Shown here in pieces: positions 40,685-52,443 of a stretch of 64,000 nt of DNA. Position numbers and translations under genes: made by a program. The first letter of the stretch is position 1. Every line of letters starts with the position of its first letter. This DNA is from Heterodera schachtii. Its lineage: Eukaryota > Nematoda > Chromadorea > Rhabditida > Heteroderidae. The notes below the pieces were generated by a model that did not search any database, was not told the origin of the DNA, and saw only the letters and a list, made by a program, of their open reading frames with translations. The stretch is taken from contig SIJG01000051.1 of NCBI GenBank assembly GCA_023374025.1, positions 1,007,865 to 1,071,864 on the forward strand, read 5' to 3'.

Positions 40685-42709
40685 TTATTAGCAAAAAAAA
40701 AAAAAATCACTAGCACTTAATTAATTATTGAAAAAAAATAAATATTAACTAAATTCGAAACAAAAATAGAGTATAGTGCTAAAAATTTTGAATATTCTAA
40801 ATTATTAATAATTTATAAAAAGAAATCAAAAAGTTTTAAATATTAATTAAATGATTTAATTAAAAAGTCATTTAACTTAGCAAAAAGTATTGCTAATTTT
40901 ACCAGAAGTAAAAATTTTAAATAATTAAAACCCTAGATATGATATTATGAATGAAAAATGGCACTAAATATTAATTGATTTCTAATCATAATTTAAAAAG
41001 TAAGATCAGTCTCTCTGATTTTTATGTTTCATTGCATAATTGCAGGAATTAAGCATCGAACGAACAACTTTTCGAAGACATTTAAAAGTTTAACAATCCA
41101 AATAAATTTATATAAAATTCTCGAAAACATTAGGACATGAAATTTACCTTTTCTTTCAATGTTTAAATAAACGCAATATAAACCCTAATTTTGGAAATAT
41201 TGAATCAAAAAAATTTAAAACCTGCAAAAATTCCTTAAAATATGTTTTTTGGGAGAATTTTTGAAAAGAACTAAATTGAATTATTAAACTATTTATCAAA
41301 AAATTAATTTAGTCACTTTGATATTAATACTTTTCATATTTTCAAAAAATTAATTTTCTCAATATTACTCGTCGAAGTATTGCGGTATCACCGAATGTTT
41401 GTGTTGACGCGTTATATATTTTTTTAATAAAATTTTAATAAAAAAGGTTTCGAATAATTCTGATTTTTTAAATGTATTCGCTCGCTTTTAATTCGAATTA
41501 AAATATTTGTTATAATTTAAGTTAACAAATCTCTCCAAATGTCAAAAAACTAATATTTGGTAAAAAAAATTCTAAATAGAAAAATAAGGAACTTGCTATT
41601 AAATTTAAAATTCATAAAAAAAATATATTTAATTTAATTTTTTCCATCTTATTCGATAATATTCGGTAAAATAAATAACTTAAATATGTTTTTTCAATAA
41701 TGCTTTTCATTGTGTAATTTGACAAGTTTTATCATAATTTGATGTCACTTAATGAATCAACTATTATAAGCCATTTAATTTTTTTAAGCAATTAAATTAG
41801 TTTTTAAGATGATAAAATTATTATTTAAAGAGCAAAAACTATTAATGAATTTTGCCGAAAATAAATATACCTATAAAAATTAGCAAAATTATTACGAAAA
41901 TTTTCTTTTTATTTTTATATGTTTTTTGTATTTGGAAATTTTCATTTGCTTTTTTGAGTTTCTATATTTTTTTTAATTAATTTTTTTTTAAATAATGGAT
42001 ATTTTATTTTACGCAGCCGGAAGTCCGGAAATCTTTTTGTGCAAAAATAAAGATTTGTGACTTATTTCGAAGTGAGTTGGTTAAGAAAAGATGTTATTTT
42101 GATTCGGTTAGATAAAATTAAAATATTTTAAATTTTTTAATTTTACATCGCTCGGGGTCCCTTTGTTTTCCGACTAAGCATAGAGAAAAAAAAGATCAAT
42201 TTAAAAATATTTGAATAAATCTTTAAAATCATTATAATTTTTACCAAATTAATAATTTTAAATATATTCATTTTTAAAATTTGAACATTACTGATTACGG
42301 AAATTTATTACGCCCTTTTTGGGCACCCTTCGTTAAGGATTACAGATTGTAATTGAGAAATTCACCGTAATTAAGGTGTACGGATTTCCTTAATTGAAAT
42401 CCAGTTAGGCCCAGTTTTCCTGAAACCCGACCTTGCTGACCACGACAAACCCCGACCCGGCTTATTTGCAAAATTTATTAGTATTATCCAATTTTAGACT
42501 AAACTTAAGTGATTTATTTATGTTTTGTTTAAAATTAAATAATTTTTTTGAATTATTTTCTGCACTCATAATATTTATTAAATCATTTAAAAAATACTTA
42601 ATTTTTTTTAAAGGGCAAAATGTGAAAATTAATATTGAAAAAAAAGACAGAAGCGAAGGAATGTGGGAATTAACGAACAACACAAAGCCCAGGAAGATAC
42701 AAAAGAACT

Positions 42710-42710
<1 letters not shown>
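40685..42710. other. AT-rich DNA, no gene seen
   Basis: GC-richer patch at 42290-42440 with GGCACCC and CCGTAATTAAGG text; no domain. The long open frames that cross the G run on both strands are not believed. Confidence 0.45.

Positions 42711-42745
<35 letters not shown>
42711..42745 (+). repeat. Homopolymer of 35 G
   Basis: Uninterrupted G run. It can form G-quadruplexes, and its length is likely imprecise in any assembly. Confidence 0.98.
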
Positions 42746-42746
<1 letters not shown>

Positions 42747-42756
42747 AATGCCCAAT

Positions 42757-42866
42757 AGTCTTGGTCTAGAGTCTCGGTCTGGAAAAGTTTCCCGTTTTTG
42801 GGGGTATCGGTCTCGAGTTTTCAGTCTCGGTCTCATTTTTCGAGACTCGGCGAGACTTGAGATGAC
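42757..42866. repeat. GTCTCGG word island
   Basis: GTCTCGGTCT or close forms at 42771, 42808 and 42823, with inverted CGAGAC at 42841 and 42851. It directly follows the G run. Confidence 0.8.
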
Positions 42867-43685
42867 GACATTTTTTAGTCATCTTTTTCTCTTTTTTGCA
42901 ATTTTTGTTTTTTAGTCGGCTCAGTTTGTACATGTAAAAAATGTATATTTTTTCAATTTATTTATTAATCTTGAAATATTTTCAGAAAAAAAAATTCTTT
43001 ATTACTTAAGGACCATTAAAAAGATGAACTATGGTACAGTAATTTTTACATCTAACCAAACTTAAGGAATTTTAACAAACATTTTCCATTTGGATTAAAC
43101 ATTTATTATATAATTTATGCAAAAAAATCAGGTTATCCTTTTATTTTTATGGCAGTTTTCGTTGGTTTAATTTACGAAATTTGATTATATTTTTAAACAA
43201 ATTATTCTTTTCTAAAAAAGTGTACACAAAAATTCTTTTTTTTTTAATATAAGAAATAAGAATTGAACAAAAAAAATAGGTTTCCTTGTAGATGATATAT
43301 AAATTTTAAATGCATAATCCTTCTGAAAGTTTAATCAGTTGCTTTAATTGTTTTATATGTTAAAAAAATGTACTAATTGTAATTACTAAAATTATTTACT
43401 TCTTTTCTTTTATTTATTAAATTATTTAAATCAAAAATAAACTATCTGTTAAATATATATTTTTTAATAAAAATTTTTAGTTTATAAAAAAAATACGATG
43501 AATTAGAAATTACATTTTTTACAAATTGTTATTAGAAACATTTAAAATGCTTTGCATAATTTGCTTATATGTGGTTGATGTATTTTCGCACCTCATAAAA
43601 TATAAATTAATTTATTAAAGACTGAAATTATCTTTATGATCAGCTACTTCACTTTTCGCAGCGTGCATATATATTTCTTAAAATA
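42867..43685. other. AT-rich DNA, no gene seen
   Basis: T-rich on the + strand. A TTTTCGCAG acceptor at 43656-43664 belongs to the next entry. Confidence 0.45.
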
Positions 43686-43829
43686 ATGTTTTGTTTTTTA
43701 TCTTCTATTTATTATATATATCTCTTCGGATGGGGTACAGAATGTGGTTGTCCAACATTTATTATTTTCATATTAGAAGTTGCTTGTTTGTTATTTATAT
43801 TTAATTTCGTTATTAACTTTATCATTTAA
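43686..43829 (+). CDS. Possible small membrane-protein ORF (47 aa)
   Basis: ATG at 43686, TAA at 43827-43829. A good acceptor, TTTTCGCAG, lies about 20 bases upstream, as expected for a spliced-leader acceptor in a nematode. The peptide is hydrophobic (MFCFLSSIYYIYLF) with a small Cys/Gly turn (GWGTECGCPTF) and a second hydrophobic segment (FIIFILEVACLLFIFNF), so two membrane passes are plausible. Hydrophobic frames are favoured by T-rich DNA, which weakens this. It could be a first exon. No family recognised. Confidence 0.22.
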   Translation: MFCFLSSIYYIYLFGWGTECGCPTFIIFILEVACLLFIFNFVINFII

Positions 43830-44700
43830 ATAAATTATTAGTCTTTTTTGAGCATAGCAAAAAAATTAATTTATTGATTTCGCGTGTTTCTAATGTGAAT
43901 CATATAATAGTTGAAAATCTTTAATCTTTTAGTTTAATTAATGTTATCTCTATTAGTGTTTGTTTTTTGCATTTTATCATTTTGATACTTACATTCGAAA
44001 GTTAAAATTAAATATTGTTTTATTTTTTATGTTGATAATCTTTGCTACATTGGTTTCTCGTTACCGTTGGCTTTATAAAAAAATATTAACCTGAAAGTAT
44101 ATATTTTTTTTCTTTAGTCTCATTCACTTCATTCACTATAATAGTTAAAAGTATTAAAAAACTTTTTTATTTATTTTAATGTTTTATTAAAATACTAAGT
44201 ATTTTTGTTTTTGTTAATCTTTTTTTTAATTTCTTTTATAACTTCAATTGTCAAGCCAATTCTTATTTAATTTTATATAATTCTATTTTTAACTTAATAT
44301 AATTAAAAAAAATTTTTCTTTATCTCCAAATTAGAATAGTATTTCTAATTAATCTAATGTATTCTAGTTCAGGCGAATCTCACGTTAAAAGGAGTGAAAA
44401 TGCCGGCCTCAGAATCTTTTATTTTAAATTAATGATTTTTTTTGTTTTTGCCACTTTTCAATATTTTCAATGCAAATCGAATAAATTTTTATTTTTATAT
44501 AATTTTTATAGACTTTTTATATTGCCGTGAAATTTTTATATTTTGGTATTTATTTAAATATTTTGGAATTTTAATATAATTACTATTTTAAAGGGTCTAC
44601 AATTTCATTCAAATAAGTTTGCATTACATAAAAATAAAAATAATAAGAAAAATTTATTTTTTTGCTTCTTTTCTGTAGTACCTAAAGGTATTGGTCTATT
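43830..44700. other. T-rich DNA, no gene seen
   Basis: No repeat or exon supported. Confidence 0.5.
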
Positions 44701-45170
44701 TTTTCTTTGTTGTTTACCGACAAATGAGCGAATGTTCGATAATGAGGGGTGGAGTCAGTGGGTGATTGAAGGATGATTAATTAGCTCGGGAGGGGAGGGG
44801 GGCCAAAAGTGATGAATTAGTCATGTGACTTAGTGGGGGGGGGGGGGTTGACTGATTGATTGATTGATTGATGTGATCCTTGTTTAAGCAAAAAAAAATT
44901 TGAAAGATGTGGGGGGAAGGTGTGCATTTCGCCAAAAACATTTTTACTCTTTTTTGATGCTCTCTAAGATATTGACTCCCCCTTTTCTCTCCCTTCGTTG
45001 TGGACGAATTGATTTTTGCCCTCCCACCAAATTGTGAATTCCAGGCGGGCCAATGGCGGATAAAAAAAAGGTGGGGAGGGGGAGGGGTCATCCCATCGCA
45101 GTGAATGTCTGCCAAAGCAAGCGTTCATTTTCTGTACGTCAACTCCCCCCCCCCCCAGTCCCAATAATTG
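44701..45170. other. GC-rich block with facing G13 and C12 tracts (possible foldback element)
   Basis: G13 at 44835-44847 followed by TTGAC, and C12 at 45145-45156 preceded by GTCAACT, form an inverted pair about 300 bp apart. GACTTAGT and AGTCCC-type text flanks them. A (TGAT)n run lies at about 44851-44872. The interior is G/C-strand biased with GGGGAGGGGGAGGGG at 45071-45085. Three overlapping open frames (proline-rich on the minus strand) reflect the missing stops. This could be a foldback MITE or a captured GC-rich segment. Confidence 0.5.
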
Positions 45171-46841
45171 ATTTTGTAAATAATTTTTATTATTTTAGTC
45201 AATTTCAAAAATGGGCAACCGTCGTGGGAACTATTCTTTATTATTTTATATTTTTTCCATTTTGTTTTATTTTTTTCAAATTTAAATTATTTAAGTGAAT
45301 TAAGAAATGGCATTTGTGCATTAATTTATCACATTTTTATAGATTATTTTGTGAAAAAGAGCAAATATTTAATTCTAAAAACAAAAAGTAAATAAACAAT
45401 ACTTTCAATGATGCTTCTTTGTTTTAATTATAATTAAATTTTTATGAAATTTTAATGAAAATCTGGAATTGCACACTTTATGGCAAATGGCTAAACTAAT
45501 TTTACCAATCTTCTTTTCTTGTAAAAATTTTCTCGAAGATAAAAAACAAACTTTTATATTTAAGAAGCCAAAAGTCATAAAAATTAAAAAAAGTTACTTT
45601 TAAAATAATAATAATAATGATAATAGCGCAAATAATAATTTTATTACTTAGTAATAAAGAGAAATACAAATCTAAATTATATTTATAAATTTTAATGGCA
45701 CCAACGATTTTTAAATTTTCTGTTTTTAAACTCACTAGGATAAAGTATTAAAAATCAAATTAAATAAAATAATTTTATTATTTTTTAAATACTTCTTTTG
45801 TATTATGCAATAAATGAATTTCTTCACCATTACTCAATTTAAAAAATAAATTGTGAAATGCGAAAGTATAAATATTAAAACATTTTTAATTTGGATAATT
45901 ATTTGATAATTTATTCCTTAATCGTGTTTTCGTATTTTATTATAAATTAATCGATTTAGTTCAAATCGACCACAAATTTTTCTAAAGATTTTAATTATGT
46001 TATTGTTTTTAATAAATATATATTTATAATTATGAATTTCCATATCAACCTTATTAATTTTTTAGTTTTATTTTTTAATTAGTAAATAAAAAAACGAAGA
46101 TGATAATTATTTTTCATGATTAATAATTATAAATATTTTAAAATATTTCTTAGACAGTTGTAAATTTAGAAAAGATAATTAATTTTCCTCGTCTATTATT
46201 GTATCTGTTTATTGGTCGTGTTCTTCGCAACTAATAAATTAAAACAAAATTTTAAAAAATTTTAAACGAATTTATAGCATAAGTTTTTCTTGTTCAACAA
46301 AACAACTTTTTGAAATTAATCTTAATTCTTTCATTAAGAATTAACATATTTCAAATTGAAGAATCCGACTAAGTTTATCTTATTAAAAATATGAAAATAT
46401 AAATCCGTTATAATAAAATGAAAATAAAAATGGAAAAACCTATAAAAATATTGTAATTATTTGATTATTTATTTATTTATTTGAATATTTAATTTAAATA
46501 ATAATTTTATTCCTAATTATTTACAAATATTTTTTTGTTAATGTTGAAAATATAATAGAAACCAAAAAATTCTAACTCGAAATTGGAAAAACGCAAAAAA
46601 ATAAATTCAAAGTCAATTACGAATGTATAAAAAATTCATATAAAAATAAATTAAAGATATAGGATTTAATAATCCTATAAAACAATAGTAAAATATCCTT
46701 TTTAGGAAACATAATTTTTTTTTCTTTATAATTTAGATTAATTTTTAATTTGTAATTAAAAGATTTTTTTAGATTTTATTAGCTTTCGAATGATACCAAT
46801 ATTGTTGGATTTGGTTGACAAAGAAAAAAGTTAATTCTCTT
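45171..46841. other. AT-rich DNA, no gene seen
   Basis: T-rich to about 46.3 kb, then A-rich on the + strand. No gene. Confidence 0.5.
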
Positions 46842-46980
46842 TAGTGTCGAATTTACTCAATGTCGAAATGGAACAGTGTCGAAAATGCAGGAAAACAGTG
46901 AAAGTTTTTAAAATAGTTCAGTGTCGAAATTACTTAGTGTCGAAAATACTCAGTGTCGAATTTACCCAGTGTAGAAATTA
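46842..46980 (+). repeat. 16-bp minisatellite, word CAGTGTCGAA
   Basis: GTGT of the word starts at 46844, (46860), 46876, then 46921, 46937, 46953 and 46969. The exact 16-base step is broken only by one irregular middle part. Unit form CAGTGTCGAAAATACT. Related text occurs at 63.7 kb and singly at 18.0 kb. Confidence 0.9.
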
Positions 46981-48541
46981 TCAGCCACTATTAAACAGTA
47001 TATCTCAGACTTAAAAATTTATAAAAACTTACGTTTTGAACAACATGGCCAATCCACAGTCGTTATTTTTAACAAAGTTTCATCGACTACTAGTGATAAT
47101 TTAAAACAATTTTTTAAATTTATTATAAAGATAAAAAATAACAAAATAAATAAAGCTATTTACAATATTGAAAGAATTAAATTATCTATAAATTTTACAA
47201 AATAATTCATTAAAAAAATAGAGAGTAACTGTAGAAAACAAAATCTTTTCTTTTCAGCAGTGAATATATGAGAAAATATTTTATTTTGTTTTAATTATAA
47301 AAAATGATTCAACATTTAAAAATAGGGGAATTTTTTAATATTTAATTTATAAATAAATCTTTAATGGACTTATAAAAAAAATTCATAGAAAAATTTTATG
47401 TTTACAAAAACATTTTATTTTATAAATTTACACTAATAATAAATATAAGAAATTAATGAACAAAACACTTTGTCAAATCATAATTCTACAGCACACGCAA
47501 ATGAGATTAAAAAAATGAAATATAAAAATAAAGAAACTAATAAAGTATTTCTAATACAAACAAATTATTTAAAATAAAACACTGTTTAATTACAAATGTG
47601 AAAATTAATAAAAAAAAATCTATTCGTATAAAGAATATATACTCAACAATTAGCTTATATACTACATCGTTGACATTGAAAAAAGTTCAAATTAAAGCAA
47701 AACAAAAACAATAAGCTAAATTAGCTAATGTGAAAAAATGATGACTCTTTGCGTATGAAATGGCGAGAATCCTCATTCATGCAAATAAAAATGTTAATAT
47801 ATGTAAATTAATGAGTTAAAAAGTTCTTAGGCTTCAAATTTTATTGGTTAAAATACACGAAATTTTGCTAAATAAACAATTATTAAAGTATCTGTACCCC
47901 AGATTTTTAAATTAATGACTTTGAAGACATGCGACTTAAATGTCTTTTAACAAATTTTATATGTCATTTATGAAAATAAGGAGTCATGATGATAAACCTT
48001 TTAAAAATTTAATATATTGAAAATATATTTTATTAAACTGAATTTGACAAAATCCAAGTTAAAAAATTTATTATGTTATATTATAAAATAAAGAGAAAAT
48101 AAAATAAATAAATAATTATATAGAGTTGCAAATGTCTCTGAAGTTGAAAAATGATAAATATTAAAATTTTGCATTCACATTACACCACTATTATTCCGTA
48201 AAATTTTAAAAAATTGAAAAAAAACATATAAAAATTAAACTGATAGGTACTAGTTTAAACCGACTTTAAGCCATTTAAACTGTTTTTATAATCTTATATC
48301 TTTAACCCGAATACATTTATACATTCTGTATACAAAAAATTAAAAAGTGAAAGAGTAAAAAATAATAATTATTTTTTTTTGGAGGATATTAGCCTTTCAA
48401 AGGGGCTGTAAATCTAGTGATTCCATATAAGAAAATTTATCGTAGTTTTAAATTTTAACAATGAAAAATAATTAATGTGAAACCAAAACTTTCAATTTTT
48501 TAAAATGAATAAATATAAAAATAAAATTGTTTTATTTATAT
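46981..48541. other. A-rich DNA, no gene seen
   Basis: Nothing supported. Confidence 0.5.
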
Positions 48542-48993
48542 AATTTAAATCAGCTTTTAATAGCAATTAATTGTATAATCATGAGTTTTTTTTATTAATA
48601 ATATATGAATGTGAAATCTGAGTAATAGGGAAATGTTAATTTCTACCAAGCAAAAATTTCCTTTTCAGTTCTAATTCTTTTTATTAGTGATTTATTTTAT
48701 TAAATAATTATCATCATTTTTTGTTTATTGAATATTTTATTTTTGTCCTAATATTTTTTCCATGAAATTAATTAAACATTTTAATTTTATAGGTAATAAT
48801 TTGATATATTTAACTGTTACCTATATGTAAGGTTAAAAATTTAAAAGGAAAAATAATATTTATAAAAAATTAATTATAATTGCATGAATTCATTTTTTTA
48901 AATGTAAAATTTTTAAATTATTTATATTTTCTTTTCCACAAAAAATAACTAAAATGATATTTAAATTAATCTATTTCTTAATTTTTGTTAATA
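48542..48993 (+). repeat. Segmental duplication, copy 1 (about 450 bp)
   Basis: Highly similar to 51991-52443 in direct orientation, about 3.45 kb away. Differences are small indels in A/T runs and scattered substitutions (for example GAATGTGAAATC versus GAATGGGAAATC). Non-coding. Confidence 0.9.
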
Positions 48994-50163
48994 ATTTCTT
49001 TATCAATTCGCACGTAATATAAACTTTTATTTGAAAGTAATTACTAATTTGTCTTTTAATTTTTCTCTTTAATTAAAATTTAATAGTTATTAATTTTTTA
49101 AATAGAGGTAATTCTTTTTCTAGCTTTATAATGGCTAATAAATGTAATTGAGAAAAAGTGAATAAATAAAAAATAAAGATAAATAATAAATAAAAGAATT
49201 TGATAAGGAATAAGAATAAAATCTAAGCAATTATAAAAAAATTGATAATCTATTATACATTTTATTATTCTGAATGAAAGAAATAGTTGATTTAGATAAA
49301 AAAAATAAAGAATTAACAAAAATTTTTGAAATATACAAAAAATTAATAAATTCTCATTGTAATTTTTAGAAATAATTTAATTACAAATTAATCATTATTA
49401 AAAGATTATTTAAGCGAAAAATATATTCAGTGTGGCTAAAATGCCACATTTTAAGGCATTTGCTTAGTTAATTTTAATAGGTAAAAATATTATTTATTCA
49501 AAAGCATCTCGTTTATTAATAATATTTATTCTTTAAAAAAAAGTTAATTGTTTAAATTTATATGTTCAAATCGTGCACAAAAGTACATAAATGGAGAAGT
49601 GAAATTAAATGATAGGACAAGAGATCTTAATTATTATAATATTTATTCACAATGCACAATGAATCGAACACGTATTGGCATGAAAATAAATAAATTACAT
49701 TATAACAATTATTATTGATAAATAATAATAATAATAATAAATAATGAAAGTATCGAATATTTTAATTATCAAAGGACACCGAATGATATACAATAAAAAT
49801 ATGATCTGATTAAATGAAAAAACAATATAACAATATATTTTAATTCATAAATACTCACTTTTAATTACATCTTCTTTTATTATTAAATAAAAATATTAAC
49901 ACAAAATTTCTAAAAATGAAAGGCAATTTAAAAAAAATACCAAAATAAAAATCAATGCGACATTTTTCAGTTTCATGACAACGCATAAGAAAATAAATTA
50001 TTAAGAAACTCATATCATATTAGTAAAAAATGACTGCATTATAAGGTAATTTTTCAAAATAAAAATAATATACATTTCAATGACATTACCTACTAATAAT
50101 ATGCAAAAGGCCCTCTACCGTACTATAAACCTATCCATCCACGCAACATGAAAATAGAATAAA
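48994..50163. other. AT-rich DNA with GAAAATAAAT motif sites, no gene
   Basis: Holds three copies of the recurring CATGAAAATAAAT-type motif (49681, about 49986, 50149) and an AAT run at 49723-49743. No gene. Confidence 0.5.
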
Positions 50164-50332
50164 AATTGAATTTTATTCTTTTTTTCGGTTTTTTGTTAGT
50201 TGGTGTTCTTATTCATTTTTCATATCTTTGATGGGCCTATTCAATGTTAAGATTTTAATGATAAAAAAAAATTGAATGTCAATCTCTGTGACTAGTAAAT
50301 TTTCAATTAGTTATTTTTGTCATTGGCTTATA
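50164..50332 (-). repeat. Dispersed repeat R2, - copy
   Basis: Reverse complement of 15111-15282, including ATATCTTTGATGGGCC and TCAATTAGTTATTTTTGTC. It shows R2 is a dispersed family and not just part of the local tandem. Confidence 0.85.
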
Positions 50333-50390
50333 GTTTTAGTAAAACTTATTGAAATAGTGGAATTTTAATGAAAATAATATTTTTGACAGC

Positions 50391-50495
50391 GCGGCGCAAA
50401 AGTCCATTTTTGTGGGGCGGCGCAAATATCGACGGCGCAACTGTCTGCGGCGCAAAAGGCGCGGCGCAAGTGTCAACTTTTGCTGTGCGGCGCAA
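50391..50495 (+). repeat. CpG-rich minisatellite, word GCGGCGCAA
   Basis: CGGCGCAA starts at 50392, 50418, 50433, 50448, 50462 and 50488; steps 26, 15, 15, 14 and 26. Unit form GCGGCGCAAATGTC. It is the most GC-rich island in the window. No open frame of interest. Confidence 0.92.
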
Positions 50496-51990
50496 ATGTC
50501 TCACACGGGCACAGGTTACTTGTTAAACAAATAATTAATACAAGTTACATTATAAAATGTGGAAAAGACTTGTAATTAAAATGATTTTGTTAAACATTTA
50601 TTCATTCTTCCCAATTGTTCGTATCAATCCTTCTTTATTTTTAAAATAGTAATTTCATTTATTGCTTATTTTATTCATTTCCATTACTGTAAAATAATTT
50701 TTTTATTATAATTCTTTGATGAAAAAATATTCATTTATAATAACTTTTAATAATTCATATCATAAAAAATATTCTGATTATATGTAAAAATATTTTAAAA
50801 TACATTTATGTAAAATTCATTTTCTTTATTTTATTAATAAAATTAGAAAAAGATTTTAATTCTTGCATTATATAAAGAATAATAATAATAAACACTTTAT
50901 GTTTCTTTATTACACTGTAATTAATTACTTTCACTCTTATAATTTATCATCACGAATTCTAAACAGACTTTTAAATGACTTAATTTACTATGTAATAATT
51001 TTAATTTCATAATAATTTTGCTTTTTAATTTTTTAATTTCATTTACTTTTTTAAAGTTTCGATTTAACTTAAATAATTAAATTTTTTTTAAAAAATTAGA
51101 TAATAATATTTTTTAGATTTTTATTAACTTATTATAGAATACAATTTAAAAAACAAAATATTATTTATATTTAGCATTTTTTATAAATCTCTTGTACAGG
51201 TAATATTACATTGATATGTTGTGATGCGAATTAAAAATTGTAAATATATAATTAATTACAGTATCTTTATTTTTAAGTTATTATATTTTTACTATATTAT
51301 TATATCATTATAATACAAATTTTATCAATTTTTTTTATATATTTTTTGCAATATAAAATAAAGTTGATAAGATAATTAACATAAATTAGTATTAAAAGGT
51401 TTTTTCAATGGCTTTAAACTTTTTTATATTTTCTGTTGTCATTGGGTACTAATTCTGCTTATTTTAAGTAAATTTACAATCTCAAACAGTAAAATTAAAT
51501 TTATATAATTTCTTTATGTTATAACTTTGAATACGCTCAAAATGATAAGTTTTATTTATTGTTTATTTGTAAAATTTTTCAAAATATAGAACAATAAAAT
51601 ATTTGTGTTTTTTTAATTTAAAATTTACTTAAAATATTTTGAATTTAAAATAATTTTCAAAATTATAAATTTTTTGTGATTTTTTATTTCGAAATTTCAG
51701 ATATTATTTGATTTCAAATGTTAAAAAATATATATATTTAAAAATTAAATTTAAAAATTATTTGTATCTAAATTTATTTATAAATTGATAAATGCTTCAC
51801 AAATTTTTATTGATTAGATTTTTTTCTTTGTATTATTATTATTATTATTTTATTTTAATATATTTATTTGTTCGTTTTAAATATAATTTTAAATGCTAAA
51901 GAATTTTTTTGTTGATCTCCTTTTTCTGATCTCTTTTTGCTTTTACTTCAGCAGAATGTTAGCATTTAAAATTGACTTTGATAAAAATAT
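50496..51990. other. AT-rich DNA, no gene seen
   Basis: T-rich on the + strand. A 14-codon ATG frame near 51408 is too short to call. Confidence 0.5.
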
Positions 51991-52443
51991 AATTTAAATT
52001 AGCTTTTAATAGCATTTATTGTATAATCATGAGTTTTTTTATTAATAATATATGAATGGGAAATCTGAGTAATAGGGAAATGTTAATTTCTACTAAGCAA
52101 AAATTTCCTTTTCAGTTCTAAATTCTTTTTATTAGTGATTTATTTTATTAAATAATTATCATCATTTTTTGTTTATTGAATATTTTATTTTTGTCCTAAT
52201 ATTTTTTCCATGAAATTAATTAAACATTTTAATTTTATAGTTAATAATTTGATATATTTAACTGTTACCTATATATAAGGTTAAAAATTTAAAAGGAAAA
52301 ATAATATTTTTATAAAATAATTAATTTATAATTGCTTGAATTCATTTTTTTAAATGTAGAATTTTTAATTTATTTATAATTTCTTTTCCACAAAAAATAA
52401 CTAAAATGATATTTAAATTAATCTATTCCTAATTTTGGTTAAT
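51991..52443 (+). repeat. Segmental duplication, copy 2
   Basis: Partner of 48542-48993. Confidence 0.9.

Noticed and set aside
42433..42915. 160-aa + frame and 124-aa - frame through the G run
   Set aside because: Open only because of the homopolymer and the GTCTCGG island; flanking parts are AT-driven and without domains.
44777..45298. Proline-rich minus frames and an 81-aa + frame
   Set aside because: Caused by G/C tracts in a stop-poor GC-rich block; no splice or domain support.
49098..49319. Hydrophobic 73-aa minus frame (and similar F/L/I/Y frames elsewhere, for example 60693-60896)
   Set aside because: T-rich strands produce F/I/L/Y frames with apparent membrane segments; no other support.
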